A stretch of 64,000 nt of DNA from Sphagnum magellanicum. Lineage: Eukaryota; Streptophyta; Sphagnopsida; Sphagnales; Sphagnaceae. This document shows positions 60,896-64,000 of the stretch, in pieces. The position numbers and the translations under genes were made by a program. The notes beneath the pieces were generated by a model that saw nothing but the letters and a program-made list of their open reading frames with translations, did no database searches and had not been told where the DNA came from. The stretch lies in assembly GCA_021904315.1 (NCBI GenBank), contig CM038912.1, forward strand, positions 18,625,061 to 18,689,060, read 5' to 3'. Each line of letters begins with the position of its first letter. The stretch's first letter is position 1.

Positions 60896-61403
60896 CAAGT
60901 TGAATTCCTACAAGGCAATGTAGCAATTCAACATTCATGGTTTTTTTTGGGGGTGACAATTTGCTTGGTATTAAGAAAGGTTCTCTTGTCATTGACTTCA
61001 TTCATGCTATTTTGTATGGCATTTTGCTTGGTATAAAGAAAGCTTCTCTCTCTCTCTCTCTCTTTTCTCTCACACTTTACACACACTCTACTCCGGAATT
61101 TGCTTTCAAAGACATTCCAACAAAACCATTGCAAGATCGACACAACTGACTATTGTGCATTATTTGGTCATTTTTTAAAGCCTGGAAAATGAGGTTACTT
61201 TTGGAAATTTTTTTTGGTTTCTCCAGTGTAAAATCATACTAATTAATTTTTTTAATTGGAAAATTCGCCAAATTTTCAATAACTAAAAATTGAAAAAAAA
61301 AAAACCAACCCTGTCCCTCCTCACTGCCAAATTTTTCTTCATAAAAAAAATTCCCTTTGCAAAATTTAAATTTGCATTTAATATAGACTTTAATTCAATT
61401 ATG

Positions 61404-61407
<4 letters not shown>

Positions 61408-61439
<32 letters not shown>

Positions 61440-61482
61440 CTAGGAGTTAGTATACAAAATTAATTAATTAATTAATTAATTT
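61408..61482. repeat. (TA)n and (AATT)n microsatellites
   Basis: An alternating TA run at about 61408-61436 is followed by repeated TTAA units at about 61460-61482. Confidence 0.9.
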
Positions 61483-61799
61483 CTATGTATCAATTCACCA
61501 TTATCCCACATGCTTTCAATTTAGGTGTTGTTTTGGTACTCTAGGCCTAGGTACCGACGGGCACGTAAATACCCCCTAACAAACTCGGTCCGGACACTTG
61601 GAAGCTTATTATTGTTGTTGGAGCAATAGGCGGTTCTGGGCAGTGTCCTCAAACACCGTCAAAACTTAATTCACAAAAATGATATTATAATTTGAAAACT
61701 TAAAACTTGAAAATTCATGTTGATTAAATTTTCCTATAGGAAAATTTCAACTTAAAAAAATATTTAATCAATATTTTATGTTAATGGCTAAACACTGAA

Positions 61800-62600
61800 A
61801 ACACAATATAGAAATTTATCAATTTTGTACCCTTTTTTTTATAATGGAAACCCTCCAAAATCACTTCATTTTTCAAATGTTTATTTGTTATTTCGCTTTT
61901 TGGCGAAGTTTCGCCAAAAAAACAGCTGGTCCGACTCAAACCTTGCAGAGTATCATTTTTTTATTTTTTTATTTCTTTTGCTGGTTATATATAGCCAAAA
62001 AAATAAATTAAAAACTAAAAGTGCTAAAATCAAGTTTTGTATAAAAGATTCTCAATAGCCAGAAATTGAACAATTTTCAGGAAAAAAAATTGCCACATTT
62101 TTTTTATACATGGTTCAAGTAGGTAGTCAACAATATAGAAGGATGTGTTTTTAAATAAAAATTACACTTATATTTAGCTTGTAGCCAAATTTGGCTAAAT
62201 TTTCCTATGGATGATCACCACTTTGATTACATCACAAAATTGACCCCACCCCCCCCAAAATAAATAAATAAATAAATTTGCTGCAGAAACCAGCGATTTT
62301 GTTTACTGGCGAAATTTCGCCAAAAAGAAAAAGAAAAAAGAAAAAATGCCAAAAAGAAGTGATTTTGGTTTCAGTCACCAAGAAGTGAGAAAAAAACATT
62401 GTAAAAAATGGCCAAATTTATTTACTAATTTTGGCCATCACTTAATATAGGAGGATGATTATTAAAGATTTTTACTTTATATCTGGTTTATAACTAGATT
62501 TGGCTAAAAACCTTCCAAGGGGGATGATTGCCACTTTTTCGACATCTTCCTATGGATTACGCCATTTTGGCGACAAAAAAAATTCCTAAAAAAATTAATT
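61800..62600. repeat. Dispersed palindromic repeat cluster
   Basis: Two palindromes of the form TGGCGAA(A/G)TTTCGCCA lie at about 61901-61916 and 62307-62322. Two members of the TAGCCAAATTTGGCTAAA family, each followed by GGATGAT(C/T)(A/G)CCACTTT, lie at 62182-62228 and 62495-62540. Related copies are at 15071-15113 and 48131-48176. The surroundings are A/T homopolymers with no gene. It may be the degraded ends of a transposon family. Confidence 0.6.
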
Positions 62601-62639
62601 TATAATTTTTTAATAATTAAATTTATAAATTAAATAAAT

Positions 62640-62972
62640 AAATTTATTTTTTATAAAAATGGCACAAACTGCGGAAGATGCCGCACTGTCGCTGGGACAG
62701 TGGTCGCTAGGGTTTAGAGCCCTGCGTGTCTAGTGTTGTGTTGGGCGCGGGCGCGCGAGGAATGCGTAGCTCCTTTTCAATGGCATCAGGAGAGGAAGAA
62801 GAAGACGAACGAGAACAACAAAAAGGAGGAAAGGGTTTTGCGATGAGCTTGTGGATGTACGGAAAGGAGTTTTAGAGGAGTTGGAAGAAGAGAGAGAGAC
62901 ACAGAGAGAGAGAGAAAAGAAAAAGAAAAAAAGACGAGGAGCAAGTACCTTCTGTTGTTGCTGCTGTACGAG
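62640..62972 (+). promoter_or_regulatory. Possible first exon (5' leader) of a plus-strand gene leaving the window
   Basis: An abrupt change to GC-rich (62680-62765) and then purine-rich sequence is followed by a good splice donor, TACGAG|GTGAGT at 62972-62973, and then by T/G-rich intron-like sequence to the window end. This is the usual look of a plant 5' leader exon and first intron. No coding domain can be seen, so the product is unknown. Confidence 0.4.
62762..62875 (+). CDS. Possible 37-codon upstream ORF
   Basis: ATG at 62762 opens a 37-codon frame (MRSSFSMASGEEEEDEREQQ at its start, then GGKGFAMSLWMYG) ending at TAG 62873-62875, inside the putative leader. It is acidic and resembles nothing I know. 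It could be an upstream ORF or chance. Confidence 0.2.
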   Translation: MRSSFSMASGEEEEDEREQQKGGKGFAMSLWMYGKEF

Positions 62973-63157
62973 GTGAGTATGTAATTGTGTTTTTTGCTTT
63001 TTGCTTTTCTTTTCTCTCCGTAGCTCTCCCCCCCCGGCCCCCTCTCCCCCTTCTTCCCTTTTCTTTTCCTGTTTCTTTTGTCTGTCTTGGTTGCTTCTGT
63101 TGCTTGGTTTACGTTTTATTGGTAGTTGAGAAGGAAGAGACGAGGAGAAGAGGTGCG

Positions 63158-63295
63158 GATTTGGGATTTTGCTGGAGATGACATAGGAGAATTTTGGCAG
63201 GGAAAATAGCCAAAAAAGTTTTGTGAGGAGAGAAGATTTGGGTTTTTGTAGGGAGATAACATAGGAGAATTCTGCAGGGAAAATGGCCACGAAGA
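63158..63295. repeat. 77-bp imperfect tandem duplication
   Basis: GATTTGGG..GGAGAT..ACATAGGAGAATT..GCAGGGAAAAT.GCCA occurs at 63158 and again from 63235, within the putative first intron. Both units keep the order of these words. Confidence 0.8.
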
Positions 63296-64000
63296 CTTTT
63301 ATCACCAATGACTTTGGTGCTGTGAGAGTTTGTGGGTGGCCTTGATTCGGTGCTTGCAAATGTCATGGTATGTGAGTAGATGGGTGATTCCTGACGGAAT
63401 CATAGTTTTGCTGCTATGAATTATAATCACCCTGTGCTCTGCTGCTGCTGCAGTTGTTGCTCAGATTCTGCATAGAATTGTTTTCTTCTGGAGTGTGGTT
63501 TTCTTACTTAGGTGATGCTGTGTCTCTGCAAGTGTTGGACTGCATGTGCCTTGAGATCAGAGGATTAAGGCAAGTGCTGCTTGTCAATTGTGTGTTATTG
63601 GCACTATTTTGGGGTTAATATCCACCTTTTGTTGTTGCTATTGTGAGCTTCTTCCTCCTCTAGTGTGCTGTTTTACAGTGACTGCTTGCTTTTGTTTCTA
63701 TAAGTGGATCTCTAGTGACACACAGCAGTGCAAAGGTGCCTGTGTTTCACTCTGCTAAGAGGACTAGCTTTCTCAGTGCTTGAGTCTTGAAAGCAGCTAG
63801 TTGTCATCTGCTGCAATATTCAAGTCATGGAACATTTCATCTTTTGGGTTCACCATTGACTGCAATAAACTGTTGTCAAGTGCCTCAAAGAGTGATTTCT
63901 TTTTTGGCAGTAGTTGTCTGGCACTAGAATGCCTTAACCATTGAATTTTCTCTTCTTATTATGCAAATGAAATTTGATGCACTTCAACTTTTTCTGTTGG

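Noticed and set aside
62730-63359. 209-codon minus-strand open frame
   Set aside because: Low-complexity Ser/Phe/Leu/Lys sequence that is the complement of a purine-rich leader. No domain.
1-64000. CRISPR array, bacterial operon or rRNA operon
   Set aside because: The tandem repeats have no uniform unique spacers, and the genes have spliceosomal introns. No rRNA sequence was recognised.

Overview
The window looks like nuclear DNA of a land plant. It is AT-rich and mostly non-coding. Introns have GT-AG borders, there are disease-resistance (NB-ARC/LRR) genes, PIF/Harbinger transposon genes, MITEs and a probable solo LTR, and one degenerate array resembles the plant telomere heptamer CCCTAAA. 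The resistance protein (very regular 24-residue LRRs, no visible TIR domain) may point to a non-flowering plant such as a bryophyte or fern. That is an impression, not a proof.

The main feature is a segmental duplication in direct orientation. Copy A spans about 137-12538 and copy B about 30013-42096, separated by about 17.5 kb. Each copy carries, from left to right: a 72-bp LRR array; a four-exon NB-ARC-LRR gene on the minus strand; a conserved non-coding block with a dispersed LTR-like repeat and a small MITE; a decayed two-part gene of unknown family on the plus strand; and a 59-bp minisatellite. The copies differ by indels: the LRR array is longer in A, the minisatellite has 2 units in A and 3 in B, a G tract is 13 in A and 32 in B, and B has about 230 bp absent from A. 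There are also informative point changes: different nonsense codons in the 11th LRR, a changed splice acceptor in B, and a Thr-to-Ile change beside the P-loop of B. Copy A alone carries a 100-bp MITE with perfect 18-bp inverted repeats inside the LRR array.

Between the copies (12.5-30 kb) are a probable solo LTR (13736-14559), a G-poor AATAACC-type tract, a broken Myb/SANT-like ORF of the kind found in PIF/Harbinger elements (20378-21110), a 2.1-kb foldback sequence with arms of about 800 bp (21963-24043), and a detached LRR remnant (28351-28576). Right of copy B are a broken organellar-type recA gene lacking both Walker motifs (43281-44463), several minisatellites, a 513-bp tandem duplication, and a broken PIF/Harbinger DDE transposase on the minus strand (55782-57600). 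Its two halves are separated by a telomere-like array. A second G-poor heptamer-like tract and further copies of the dispersed repeats follow. The last 1.4 kb looks like the 5' end of a plus-strand gene that continues beyond the window.

The two NB-ARC-LRR genes are the only plausible intact protein genes, and both have decayed 3' LRR arrays. No pathway or operon-like cooperation is visible. The window reads as a resistance-gene cluster evolving by duplication, repeat expansion and transposon insertion. I inspected the sequence by eye and ran no alignment or database search.
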